This document shows, one piece after another, positions 25,874 through 35,089 of a stretch of DNA of 64,000 nucleotides (the stretch's first letter is position 1; each line of letters opens with the position of its first letter). The translations under genes were made by a program, and so were the position numbers. Below the pieces are notes generated by a model. The model had not been told where the DNA came from. It saw only the letters and a list, made by a program, of their open reading frames with translations, and did not search any database. Origin of the DNA: Bacteroidota bacterium (GTDB lineage: Bacteria > Bacteroidota > Bacteroidia > UKL13-3); the NCBI GenBank assembly GCA_947460345.1, contig CANHGM010000002.1, forward strand, positions 1 through 64,000, given 5' to 3'.

Positions 25874-27535
25874 ATGAATTTACAAAATAAACTGAAGAAG
25901 AAATGGTTAATTATAGTTTCAATAACTGTGATTGGATTTTCTTCTCTTGCATTTGTAGCTGATACCTATTTCGAAATTTCAAAAAATATAGATATTTTTA
26001 TTACACTTTACCGAGATGTAAACACCTATTATGTAGATGACACAGATCCTGGCAAACTAATGAAAGTAGCTATAGATAATATGCTTGAAAGTTTAGACCC
26101 TTATACTAACTATATTTCTGAATCTGAGATTGAAGATTATAGGTTTCAAGTAACTGGTCAATATGGTGGCCTAGGAATGCAAATATCTATCAGAGATAAT
26201 TATCCTATGATAACTGAAATTTATGAAGGTTATCCTTGCTATAAAGCCAAACTTTTACCTGGCGACTACATACTAAAAATTGATGGTCAAGACCTTAAAA
26301 ACAAAAACACATCTGATGTGAGTAAACTTTTAAAAGGACAGCCCAAAACTAAAGTAAAACTCACTTACAGAAGAGGAAATGATGCTGAAAAAGAAATTGA
26401 ATTAGAAAGAGAAGAAATACTAATCAAAAATGTTCCTTATAGCGGAATGTTAGATGAGTCAACAGGGTATATTGCTTTAAAAGATTTTAGAAATGATGCA
26501 GGCAAAGATGTAGCATTGGCCCTTAAAGAATTAAAAGAAAAATACACTGGGCTTAAACACGTAATTCTTGACTTAAGAGGCAACCCTGGAGGGCTTTTGA
26601 TAGAGGCTGTTAATGTGGTGAATGTTTTTACGCCAAGAAATCAATTAGTTGTAAGTACCAAAGGTAAAATTAAAGAATGGGAGAAAGAATATAAGACTAA
26701 TAACAACCCTATAGACGATAACATTCCTTTAATAGTTCTTACTAACAGAGGTTCTGCTTCAGCTTCTGAAATTGTCGGCGGAACTATTCAAGATTTAGAT
26801 AGAGGATTAACATTAGGGCAAAGATCGTTTGGCAAAGGTTTGGTTCAAAGTACAAGACCTGTGAGCTACGGCACTCAATTAAAAGTAACCACAGCAAAGT
26901 ACTATACCCCTTCTGGAAGATGTATCCAAGCTTTAAATTATAGCCATAGAAATGAAGATGGATCAGCTGGTGAAATACCTGATTCATTAAAGAAAATGTT
27001 TAAAACTAAAAATGGAAGAATTGTGTTTGACGGTGGTGGCATAGCTCCTGATTTAAAAATAGAAGAAACTAAAATTTCAAATATTACTATGGCCCTTAAA
27101 GCTAAAATGTATTTGTTTGATTTTGCGACCAATTATCATAAAAAAAATTCAACAATAGCTGATGCCAAAACTTTTAAATTAACTGAAAAAGACTGGAGCG
27201 ATTTTAAACTTTATTTAAAAGACAAAAAGTATGATTATCAAACACAGTCAGAAAAAGCATTAGAAGATTTGAAAAAGAAAGCCGAAAATGAAAAATATTT
27301 CGATAAAATTAAAAGTAATTATTTATTACTTAAAAATAGTTTAGAGGCTGAAAAAGAAGCAGATATTGAGACATTTAAACAAGAAATTATAGAAGAATTA
27401 GAACTTGAAATTGTCAAAAGATATTTTTATGAAAAAGGAACTATTCAACATTCTTTTATATACGATAAAGAAGTAAAAGCAGCTATTTCATTGTTCAAAA
27501 ATGAAAAAGAATTTAATAAACTATTGAAACCTTAA
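25874..27535 (+). CDS. C-terminal processing peptidase (S41)
   Basis: A 553-residue S41A protease with an N-terminal membrane anchor (about 11-30). A PDZ domain follows (about 85-170, with GGLGMQISI and GDYILKIDG), then the peptidase core. The catalytic Ser296 lies in GSASASEI and Lys321 in GQRSFGKGLVQ, with the same 25-residue separation as the Ser430/Lys455 dyad of E. coli Prc. The C-terminal about 140 residues are a charged helical extension, common in Bacteroidota members. These proteases trim C-terminal ends of periplasmic proteins. Its stop and the next start overlap as TAATG. Confidence 0.92.
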   Translation: MNLQNKLKKKWLIIVSITVIGFSSLAFVADTYFEISKNIDIFITLYRDVNTYYVDDTDPGKLMKVAIDNMLESLDPYTNYISESEIEDYRFQVTGQYGGLGMQISIRDNYPMITEIYEGYPCYKAKLLPGDYILKIDGQDLKNKNTSDVSKLLKGQPKTKVKLTYRRGNDAEKEIELEREEILIKNVPYSGMLDESTGYIALKDFRNDAGKDVALALKELKEKYTGLKHVILDLRGNPGGLLIEAVNVVNVFTPRNQLVVSTKGKIKEWEKEYKTNNNPIDDNIPLIVLTNRGSASASEIVGGTIQDLDRGLTLGQRSFGKGLVQSTRPVSYGTQLKVTTAKYYTPSGRCIQALNYSHRNEDGSAGEIPDSLKKMFKTKNGRIVFDGGGIAPDLKIEETKISNITMALKAKMYLFDFATNYHKKNSTIADAKTFKLTEKDWSDFKLYLKDKKYDYQTQSEKALEDLKKKAENEKYFDKIKSNYLLLKNSLEAEKEADIETFKQEIIEELELEIVKRYFYEKGTIQHSFIYDKEVKAAISLFKNEKEFNKLLKP

Positions 27536-28353
27536 TGTTTGAATTGTCTGACTATGTTATTATTGCTCTTTTAGGTTCTATTGGGGCTTTTATTTCAGGA
27601 CTACTTGGAGTGGGTGGGGGAGTTATCTTTATTCCTATATTAGACTACTATATAGTAAAAGCAGGAATTCAAGGTTCAGAGCTCGTTAAATTTACATTGG
27701 CTAACTCGTTTTTTGTAATTGTTTTTTCAGGTATTGTTATTAGCATTAAACAATATAAATCAGGTAATTTTTATCCCAAACAAGTTTTTTTTACTGCTTT
27801 GCCGGGCGTCCTTAGCTCTTTTTTAGTTACATATCTTATTTTGTCAGGCAATTGGTATCAGCAGCATATGTTTAAGACTTTGTTTTTGTTAATGCTAATC
27901 CCAATGACCATAAGAATGTTTTCTCAAAAAGAAAAAGCTATCAATAGTGATGTTGTTTTTCCAAGTTATCTTTTGTTTTCTATTACTGGTTTTTTTACAG
28001 GAATTATAACCTCTTTATCAGGTTTAGGTGGAGGTATACTTATGGTTCCTGTTTTTTCTGATTTTTTAAAATTACCAATCAAAATTGCTACCAGCATCTC
28101 TACAGGAGTTATACCTATTTTTACAGCAGTACTTATTATACCTTATATGATGGCTTATCCAGAGGTAATCAATCAATTTCAAATTGGCTATATCGTATTT
28201 CCGATTGTAGCTCCTTTGATCATTAGTGTTATGGTTATTTCGCCTACAGGTGTTAAAGTAGCACATATGCTTAAGCCTTTTCATCTAAGAATTATTTTCG
28301 CATGCGTTTCATCTATAATAATTCTTAAAGAACTATATGGTTTTATCAAGTAG
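27535..28353 (+). CDS. TauE/SafE-family membrane transporter
   Basis: A 272-residue protein with about eight hydrophobic segments and the family-typical GxLGVGGG near residue 22 (GLLGVGGGVIFIPIL) and again GLGGGILMVPVF in the second half, the internal duplication of the TauE/SafE (DUF81) family. Members move sulfonates, sulfite or related anions; the substrate here cannot be told. It is translationally coupled to the S41 protease by a TAATG overlap, so the two are made together, but no functional link is known. Confidence 0.88.
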   Translation: MFELSDYVIIALLGSIGAFISGLLGVGGGVIFIPILDYYIVKAGIQGSELVKFTLANSFFVIVFSGIVISIKQYKSGNFYPKQVFFTALPGVLSSFLVTYLILSGNWYQQHMFKTLFLLMLIPMTIRMFSQKEKAINSDVVFPSYLLFSITGFFTGIITSLSGLGGGILMVPVFSDFLKLPIKIATSISTGVIPIFTAVLIIPYMMAYPEVINQFQIGYIVFPIVAPLIISVMVISPTGVKVAHMLKPFHLRIIFACVSSIIILKELYGFIK

Positions 28354-28435
28354 TTTTTAGTTAAATTTAATAAACCAAAAGCATGTTTCATTTTGTTAAT
28401 CTCAAAAATATGTTTTATATTTTAAATTTGAGTGT

Positions 28436-28443
28436 TACATTTG
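28436..28443 (+). promoter_or_regulatory. -7 promoter box of the DUF177-rpmF-plsX operon
   Basis: TACATTTG matches TAnnTTTG and lies 21 bases before the DUF177 ATG. No exact -33 TTTG lies at the expected spacing. Confidence 0.5.
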
Positions 28444-28464
28444 CCGCCCATTTTTAGCTAGATT

Positions 28465-28986
28465 ATGAAAGGTTCTTTTGTCATTCAATTAACAAAATTA
28501 GAAGATGGTCTTAATAGACTTGATTTTGATATTGATAATAGTTTTTTCGAGAATCTAGAGTATGCTAAAGTCAAAGAAGTTGAAGGGAAATTGGTAGTTG
28601 AGATTGAAAAATCTGAAAGTACTCATAAGCTTTGGCTTCAAGTTCACACAAAAGTTCGCCTATCTTGCGACAGATGTAACGAACTCATATTTATACCTGT
28701 GAATAACAAACACAAGTTAGTGATAAAACAAACTGACGAAGAGGTAACATATGAAGACGAAGACATCATAACCTTAGGCAAAAATAAAAGTGAATTTGAT
28801 TTAGCACCTATAATCTATGATATCATCAATATATCTATACCACTTAAGGTATCATGTGATATTGAAGGTGCAGAAAAAAAATGTGATGAAGAATTATTAG
28901 CTAAACTTAATAATACTGAATCTGAAAATAATGAAAAAGAAATTGACCCTAGATGGGAAAAATTAAAAATATTAAAGAACAACTAA
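28465..28986 (+). CDS. DUF177 (YceD-like) protein
   Basis: A 173-residue protein of the DUF177/YceD family, which almost always lies next to rpmF and is thought to take part in ribosomal RNA or ribosome maturation (YceD and its chloroplast homologue act in 23S rRNA processing). The middle has CDRCNELIFIPV, matching the conserved family Cys pair, and a C-terminal CDIEGAEKKCDEELL second Cys group. The C-terminus ends WEKLKILKNN, the conserved DPRWxxLKxL tail (DPRWEKLKIL). It begins a three-gene unit with rpmF and plsX. Confidence 0.9.
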   Translation: MKGSFVIQLTKLEDGLNRLDFDIDNSFFENLEYAKVKEVEGKLVVEIEKSESTHKLWLQVHTKVRLSCDRCNELIFIPVNNKHKLVIKQTDEEVTYEDEDIITLGKNKSEFDLAPIIYDIINISIPLKVSCDIEGAEKKCDEELLAKLNNTESENNEKEIDPRWEKLKILKNN

Positions 28987-29004
28987 TTTTAATCAGACAA
29001 TAAA

Positions 29005-29190
29005 ATGCCTAATCCTAAACGAAAATTATCGAAATCTCGTCGCGACAAACGTCGTACACACCATGGTATAGATGCTAAAGCATTATTTAAAGATCCTCAA
29101 ACTGGTGAAGTTTCATTGTACCACCGTGTGAATATCGAAACAGGAATGTATCGTGGTCGCAAGGTAATGAAAGGTAAAAACGACGAATAA
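29005..29190 (+). CDS. rpmF: Ribosomal protein L32 (bL32)
   Basis: A 61-residue large-subunit protein. The N-terminus PNPKRKLSKSRRDKRRTHHG is the unmistakable bL32 signature, and YHRV and YRGRKV follow. No cysteines are present, so the zinc-ribbon residues of some bL32 forms are absent, as in many Gram-negative members. It lies 18 bases after DUF177 and 9 bases before plsX, the widely conserved DUF177-rpmF-plsX order linking ribosome and lipid synthesis. Confidence 0.97.
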   Translation: MPNPKRKLSKSRRDKRRTHHGIDAKALFKDPQTGEVSLYHRVNIETGMYRGRKVMKGKNDE

Positions 29191-29199
29191 TTCTAAGCC

Positions 29200-30138
29200 A
29201 TGCTGAGCATTGGTATTGATATTATGGGTGGTGATTTTGCACCACGTGAAGCAGTTCTTGGAGCAATTCAAGCAAGAGAGGAATTTGGAAACAAACTTCA
29301 TCTTTTGCTTATTGGCGATAGAAATCAAGCACTTGAAATAATCAATGAATCTGGAGCTAATCCAGTTGATTTTGATTATATTCATACCACAGAAGTCATT
29401 ACTTTTAATGACCATCCGGCAAAAGCAATTGCAGCTAAAAAAGATTCAAGTATTGCAGTTGGCTTTTCATTGTTAAAAGAAAAAAAAATTGATGCTTTTA
29501 TTAGTGCAGGAAATACAGGTGCAATGCTTGTTGGTTCAATTTTTAGTATTAAACCAATTAATGGTATTATTAGACCTACTATTTCATCTGTACTTCCAAA
29601 AGTAACTGGTGGTTTGGGGGTATTGCTAGATGTAGGTGCCAATGCTGATTGTAGACCTGATGTTTTACAACAATTTGGCTTATTAGGATCTTTGTTTTGT
29701 AAATTAGTTTATAAAATCGATAACCCTAAAGTAGGCTTAATTAATATTGGTGAAGAAAAAGAAAAAGGTAACTTAGTTGCTCAAGCTGCTTTCCAATTAA
29801 TGGAAGAAACAACCCAATACAATTTTATTGGGAATATTGAAGGTAGAGATTTATTCACAGGTAAGGCAGATGTAGCAGTTTGTGATGGTTTTACAGGTAA
29901 TGTAGTTTTAAAAGCTTGTGAATCTATATTCTATATTATGAAAAAGAGGGGTTTGACTGATGATTATTTTGATAGTTTTAATTATGAAAACTATGGTGGT
30001 ACTCCAATTTTGGGAGTAAATGCACCTGTAATAATTGGCCATGGTATATCAAATGCTAAAGCATTTAAAAACATGATTAAAATGGCAAAAGATATTATTG
30101 ATGTAGAGCTTATTGATCAGATAAAAGCAAGTTTTTAA
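29200..30138 (+). CDS. plsX: Phosphate acyltransferase PlsX
   Basis: A 312-residue enzyme that makes acyl-phosphate from acyl-ACP for PlsY in phospholipid synthesis. GIDIMGGDFAPREAVLGA (the MGGD motif) opens the protein, and FISAGNTGAMLVGS, GVLLDVGANADCRPDVL and GNIEGRDLFTGKADVAVCDGFTGNVVLKACE follow as family blocks. It is the last gene of the DUF177-rpmF-plsX unit; no fabH follows, and the next gene is the act operon after 337 bases. Confidence 0.96.
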   Translation: MLSIGIDIMGGDFAPREAVLGAIQAREEFGNKLHLLLIGDRNQALEIINESGANPVDFDYIHTTEVITFNDHPAKAIAAKKDSSIAVGFSLLKEKKIDAFISAGNTGAMLVGSIFSIKPINGIIRPTISSVLPKVTGGLGVLLDVGANADCRPDVLQQFGLLGSLFCKLVYKIDNPKVGLINIGEEKEKGNLVAQAAFQLMEETTQYNFIGNIEGRDLFTGKADVAVCDGFTGNVVLKACESIFYIMKKRGLTDDYFDSFNYENYGGTPILGVNAPVIIGHGISNAKAFKNMIKMAKDIIDVELIDQIKASF

Positions 30139-30475
30139 TTTATTTAACTCCTAAGTCTTGTTATTTAGTATTCTCCATTCAATAATATGAATTTAGATAT
30201 ATTTTTATTTTGAAATAGATAGCTTATGTCTCATAAAATTAGACTGTTACAATCATTTTATACTTGTTTAAATAGAATCGTTCTAAATTACAATTTTGTG
30301 ACAAATCTTTTTGCTATGTAAGGTTGATGTATATCTTTGCGGCTCTATTAAACGTCTGTAAACCCACGCGGCTATTAGGTTTAAATAACTTGAAAGTCAG
30401 TGAGATAAATAAAAAAACAAAACGTCTAAAATAGTCTTTTAAACAAATTTAGATATTAAGCAAGTATCACAAAAA
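30139..30475 (+). other. Intergenic region with act operon promoter and leader
   Basis: No open frame with coding character was found in this 337-bp gap. It holds one strong promoter-like pair (next entry), after which about 130 bases of leader precede actA. I see no clear riboswitch fold; the leader contains AACGTCTGTAAACC and a later AAACGTCTAAAATAGTC, a repeated ACGTCT that may be chance. Confidence 0.5.
30310..30339 (+). promoter_or_regulatory. Promoter of the act (complex III) operon
   Basis: TTTG at 30310-30313 and TATCTTTG at 30332-30339 are separated by 18 bases, the best match in the window to the Bacteroidota -33/-7 promoter. Transcription would start near 30345, leaving an unusually long leader of about 130 bases, unlike most genes here. 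Confidence 0.7.
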
Positions 30476-31741
30476 ATGAAGATAAACGTAAAAATAACCG
30501 TTTTATTATTCTGCTTCATCAATGGCATTATAAGTTTTGCTGGAGCTGCTCCATCGGCTGATGAAGGCAAAAAATTATTTGAAGCAAATTGTGCTTCATG
30601 TCACAAAGTAGATAAAGACCTAGTTGGTCCAGCACTAAAAGATATTGACAAGCGTCGTGACATAGGTTGGATAATTAAATGGGTTAAAAATCCTCAAGCT
30701 GTTATCAAAAGTGGTGATGCTTATGCTACCGCTCTTTATAACAAGTTTAATCAACAAAACATGACTGCTTTTGGTTCATTGAAAGATGATGAAATTAAGT
30801 CGATAGTTGAATACATTAAAGCATATGTTCCTCCTGCTCCAGCTCCTGGAACTGAAACAGCCACTCCTGATCAATCAGGCACTAATAACTCAGACTTTGG
30901 CTCTGCGACACTTTTAGCTTTATTAGCTATTGCAGTATTGTTAATTTTTATTGTGATGTTACTTGGCAGAGTAAATGATGTATTAAAACAAAGAGTTTAC
31001 GAAAAAAAGCCTGAATTAATACCTGAAAACCAAGGATATTCGTTCATAAAAGATACTTTCATGCCATGGGTTCGTGGTTGGAACAAAACAGTAGCTACAG
31101 TAATGGCAATTGTTATATTCGGAATTCTCTTTGCCTATAATGGTTTCAAATATGCTAACAATGAAGTAGGGGTTCAAAAAGGCTATTCTCCAACACAGCC
31201 AATTAATTTTTCTCATAAAATACACGCAGGCGATTATAAAATCAATTGTCAATATTGTCACTCATCTGCTGAAAAAAGCAAACAAGCTTCAATACCTTCT
31301 TTAAGCACTTGTATGAATTGTCATAGCTATGTTACTGCTAAAGATAAATACAATGGACAAACGTCACCTGAAATTGCTAAAATATATAAAGCAATAGGGT
31401 TTAACGAACAAAACAAAAAATACGATCAACCTCAAAGTCCAATAAAATGGATTAGAATTCATAACTTACCTGACCATGCTGTATTCAATCACTCTACCCA
31501 CGTAAAATTAGGTAAAGTTGCTTGTCAAAAATGTCACGGCGAAGTTCAAGAAATGGAGGTTGTTTATCAAAGAAACTCACTTCAAATGGGTTGGTGTATC
31601 AACTGTCACCGCGAAAGTAATGTTGATGTTGCTAGTAATCCTTATTACGAAAAACTACACGCCAGACTTAAAAAAGAAGGCAAAACTGAGATTAAGGTTG
31701 CTCAAAACGGCGGTCTAGAATGCTCAAAATGCCATTATTAA
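30476..31741 (+). CDS. actA: Alternative complex III subunit ActA, multiheme with extra N-terminal cytochrome domain
   Basis: A 421-residue c-type cytochrome of alternative complex III, which oxidises menaquinol and passes electrons to a cytochrome c or oxidase. A signal peptide (about 1-24) precedes a cytochrome c-like domain with CASCH (39-43), an Ala/Pro linker, and hydrophobic segments at about 143-164 and 205-222. The ActA core carries CxxCH motifs at 258, 279, 350, 374 and 416. Six heme sites are thus visible; the Rhodothermus ActA core is pentaheme, so the N-terminal domain adds one. The motifs lie on the periplasmic side. It opens the actABCDEF operon behind a promoter at 30310-30339. 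Confidence 0.9.
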   Translation: MKINVKITVLLFCFINGIISFAGAAPSADEGKKLFEANCASCHKVDKDLVGPALKDIDKRRDIGWIIKWVKNPQAVIKSGDAYATALYNKFNQQNMTAFGSLKDDEIKSIVEYIKAYVPPAPAPGTETATPDQSGTNNSDFGSATLLALLAIAVLLIFIVMLLGRVNDVLKQRVYEKKPELIPENQGYSFIKDTFMPWVRGWNKTVATVMAIVIFGILFAYNGFKYANNEVGVQKGYSPTQPINFSHKIHAGDYKINCQYCHSSAEKSKQASIPSLSTCMNCHSYVTAKDKYNGQTSPEIAKIYKAIGFNEQNKKYDQPQSPIKWIRIHNLPDHAVFNHSTHVKLGKVACQKCHGEVQEMEVVYQRNSLQMGWCINCHRESNVDVASNPYYEKLHARLKKEGKTEIKVAQNGGLECSKCHY

Positions 31742-31785
31742 TTAAAACCTCACTTTAACCATTAATAAAAGACACATCATTAAAG

Positions 31786-34700
31786 ATGGAAAATAATAAA
31801 CAATACTGGAGAGGATTAGAAGAACTTAACCCTTCACCTGAATTCTTGGCTCAACAAAAAAATGAGTTTATGGAAGGTGTTCCAATGGATGAAATGTTAA
31901 ATGAAAATGCATCATCATTTGACCTATCATCAAATCGTCGCGACTTTTTAAAGTATTTCGGTTTTGGAATAGGTGCAGTAGCTTTAGCTGCATGTAATAA
32001 TACTCCTGTTAAAAATGCAATTCCTTATATCGTAAAACCAGAAAATATTACTCCTGGCGTTCCTAATTTTTATGCTTCTACTTGTGGTGCTTGTGCTACT
32101 GCTTGTGGTATAGTAGTTAAAACACGTGAAGGAAGACCAATTAAAATTGATGGTAACGAAAAAACGTTTAATCAAGGTGCTGTTTGTGCTCAAGGTCAAG
32201 CATCTGTGTTAAGTTTATATGATAATAATAGAAATAAAAAACCATCAGTTAAAGGAAAAGAGTCTGATTGGAAATCTATAGATTCATCAATTTCAAAAGA
32301 ATTAGAGGAAATTGCAGCAACTAGTGCTTCAATAAAAATTGTTACGGGTACTATTAATAGTCCTTCAACATTGAAAGCAATAGAAGCTTTTGTTTCTAAA
32401 TATAAAAACGCTTCTTTGGTTCAGTATGATGCTGTTTCTTCTTCAGCTATTATTAATGCCAATGAAATGTGTTTTGGAAAAGCAGTTGTACCTCAATATG
32501 ATTTTTCTAAAGCAAAAGTTATTGTGAGTTTTGGTGCTGATTTCTTAGGTACTTGGATATCACCTGTTGAGTATACCAAGCAATGGTCTAAAACTAGAAA
32601 ACTAAACAATACAAAAAACATGAGCCGCCATATTCAATTCGAATCTGGTTTATCAGTTACAGGCTCAAATGCAGATGTTCGTATTCCAGTTAAACCATCT
32701 CAAGAAGGTTTAGCTATCGTGTCTCTATATAATGAAGTTGCAAAATTATTAGGTGCTTCTACTATTGCAGCTCCTAGTTTTAATGTGGCTGCAAATTTAT
32801 TAACCCATACAGCTCAAGAATTAGTGAATACTAAAGGAGCTTCTATAGTTGTGTCAGGATCAAATGATGTAGATGTTCAAATTATTGTAAATGCTTTAAA
32901 TAGCATGTTAGGTAATATTGGAAATACAGTTGATTTAGATAATTATTCAAAACAACGCACTGCAACTGATGTTAGCTTTGATAAGTTAGTTGAAGACATG
33001 AACGCTGGTTCAGTAGGAGGTGTCATTTTTATGAATGTAAATCCTTTCTATAACTACCATGCTTTAGATAAATTAAAATCAGGTATTTCAAAAGTTAAAT
33101 TGAGTGTTTCTTCATCATACAGCAACGACGAAACAGCTCAAGCAGTTTCATATGTTTGCCCTGATAGTCACTACTTAGAATCTTGGAACGACTATGAACC
33201 TAAAGCTGGTAAATACCAATTAGCACAACCAACTATTACTACTGTTTTCGAAACTCGTCAATCTCAAGAGAGTTTGTTAAAATGGTCAGGTGTTGAGTTA
33301 GATTATTATACATTTATTAAAGAAAATTGGAAAAACACCATATTAGCTGGTTCAGGAAGTTTTATTACTTCATGGAACCAAGCTTTACATGATGGCTTAT
33401 TCTATAAAGATTCAGTTTCAGCTTCAGCTAGATCACTTTCAGCTGATGTTGCTAAATCTGCTTCAAGTTTAACTTCAAATACTTCAAAAGGTATTGAAGT
33501 ACAAGTTTATACTAAAGTATCAATTGGAGATGGTTCTCAAGCGAATAATCCTTGGTTGCAAGAAATGCCTGACCCTATTACTAGAACTACTTGGGATAAC
33601 TATGCTTCTATAAATAAAACAACTGCTGATAATTTAAAATTAAAAGACGGCAGCATCATTAATGTCACCATTGGTAATGATAAAATTACCAACTTACCTG
33701 TAATGATTCAACCAGGTCAAGTTAAAGATACAATTTCAGTAGCTTTAGGCTATGGCCAATCTGAAAAAATTGGTAAAGTAGCTTCTACAAGCGGTAAAAA
33801 TGCATATGGCTTCAGAAATTCTAAAAATGGAAATACCATTTCTTGGTCTGAAAATGCTTCAGTAGAAAAAGTAGGGGAGGATTATGCGTTTGCAAGAACT
33901 CAAACTCACCACACTATTGAGGGTAGAGCAATTGTTAAAGAAACAACTTTAGACCGTTGGACTAAAGATGCTACTTCAGGAAACCATGGACATGCACATA
34001 TCGTTTCTTTATGGGACGAGAAAGATTATAAAGGTCACCGTTGGGCAATGGCTATCGACTTAAATGCTTGTACCGGATGTGGTGCATGTGTGATAGCTTG
34101 TCAAGCTGAAAACAACGTGGCAGTATTAGGTAAAGAAGAAGTTACTAAAGGTCGTGAAATGCATTGGATCAGAATAGATAGATACTATTCATTTAACGCA
34201 AAGAAAGATGGTAAAGATGCTAGAATTACTAGAGAGACTGAATATGATGAAGAAAAAGGCGGAAAACTAGTTCAAGATTGGGAAAATGTATCAGTTGTTT
34301 ACCAACCTGTGATGTGTCAACATTGTACACATGCATCTTGTGAAACAGTTTGTCCAGTATTGGCAACTACACATAGTAGTGAAGGTTTAAATCAAATGAC
34401 TTATAACAGATGTATTGGTACTAAATATTGTGCTAACAACTGTGCTTATAAAGTGAGAAGATTTAACTATTTCAGATACTTCCAAAACGATCGTTTTGAT
34501 TTCAATATGAACAATGATTTGGGAAGAATGGTTTTAAATCCAGATGTTACAGTTCGTTCAAGAGGTGTAATGGAAAAATGTTCATTCTGTGTTCAACGTA
34601 TTAACTTAGGCAAATTAGTTGCAAAACGTGAAGGTCGTGAGTTAGCTAAAGATGAAGTGAAAACAGCTTGTCAAGTTGCTTGCCCTGCAGATGCTATTGT

Positions 34701-35046
34701 ATTTGGAGATAGAAATAACCCTGAATCTGAAATTGCTAAATTGTTTACCAACGAACGTGAATATGCATTAATGACTGATGATGAAAAAGCAATGATGAAG
34801 CCATTTATGGATGTGGTTAATGCAAGCATGACAGAATCTGAAAAAGATAATGTTAAACGTGCATATGCTTTATTAGAAGAAATAAATGTGAAACCATCGG
34901 TTAAATATTTGACTAAAGTTAGAAACAGAGCAGATAAAGCAATTGACAACGAATTGGAGAATGAAATGGCTTTAGACAAACCTCATGGCGAAGAGCATTC
35001 AGGTAAATCACATGGTGAAGAACATAATGCTCCTGCACATCATTAA
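31786..35046 (+). CDS. actB: Alternative complex III subunit ActB (molybdopterin-like plus iron-sulfur)
   Basis: A 1086-residue fusion. The front part resembles molybdopterin oxidoreductases (CGACATACGIVVKTREGRPIKIDGN) and in ActB carries no molybdenum. The back part is a four-cluster ferredoxin-like domain at about residues 755-985 (CTGCGACVIACQ, CQHCTHASCETVCP, CANNCAYKVRRFNYF, and CSFCVQR with CQVACPADAI). The N-terminal SSNRRDFLKYFGF is twin-arginine-like (Arg51-Arg52) and is followed by a lipobox ending LAAC (Cys70), so Tat export and lipidation are likely. The His/Glu-rich tail (HGEEHSGKSHGEEHN) is probably disordered. It is a peripheral periplasmic subunit bound to ActA and ActC. Confidence 0.93.
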   Translation: MENNKQYWRGLEELNPSPEFLAQQKNEFMEGVPMDEMLNENASSFDLSSNRRDFLKYFGFGIGAVALAACNNTPVKNAIPYIVKPENITPGVPNFYASTCGACATACGIVVKTREGRPIKIDGNEKTFNQGAVCAQGQASVLSLYDNNRNKKPSVKGKESDWKSIDSSISKELEEIAATSASIKIVTGTINSPSTLKAIEAFVSKYKNASLVQYDAVSSSAIINANEMCFGKAVVPQYDFSKAKVIVSFGADFLGTWISPVEYTKQWSKTRKLNNTKNMSRHIQFESGLSVTGSNADVRIPVKPSQEGLAIVSLYNEVAKLLGASTIAAPSFNVAANLLTHTAQELVNTKGASIVVSGSNDVDVQIIVNALNSMLGNIGNTVDLDNYSKQRTATDVSFDKLVEDMNAGSVGGVIFMNVNPFYNYHALDKLKSGISKVKLSVSSSYSNDETAQAVSYVCPDSHYLESWNDYEPKAGKYQLAQPTITTVFETRQSQESLLKWSGVELDYYTFIKENWKNTILAGSGSFITSWNQALHDGLFYKDSVSASARSLSADVAKSASSLTSNTSKGIEVQVYTKVSIGDGSQANNPWLQEMPDPITRTTWDNYASINKTTADNLKLKDGSIINVTIGNDKITNLPVMIQPGQVKDTISVALGYGQSEKIGKVASTSGKNAYGFRNSKNGNTISWSENASVEKVGEDYAFARTQTHHTIEGRAIVKETTLDRWTKDATSGNHGHAHIVSLWDEKDYKGHRWAMAIDLNACTGCGACVIACQAENNVAVLGKEEVTKGREMHWIRIDRYYSFNAKKDGKDARITRETEYDEEKGGKLVQDWENVSVVYQPVMCQHCTHASCETVCPVLATTHSSEGLNQMTYNRCIGTKYCANNCAYKVRRFNYFRYFQNDRFDFNMNNDLGRMVLNPDVTVRSRGVMEKCSFCVQRINLGKLVAKREGRELAKDEVKTACQVACPADAIVFGDRNNPESEIAKLFTNEREYALMTDDEKAMMKPFMDVVNASMTESEKDNVKRAYALLEEINVKPSVKYLTKVRNRADKAIDNELENEMALDKPHGEEHSGKSHGEEHNAPAHH

Positions 35047-35089
35047 TTTTTAATAATAGACCATACTTAATTTATAAATAGATTAAAAC

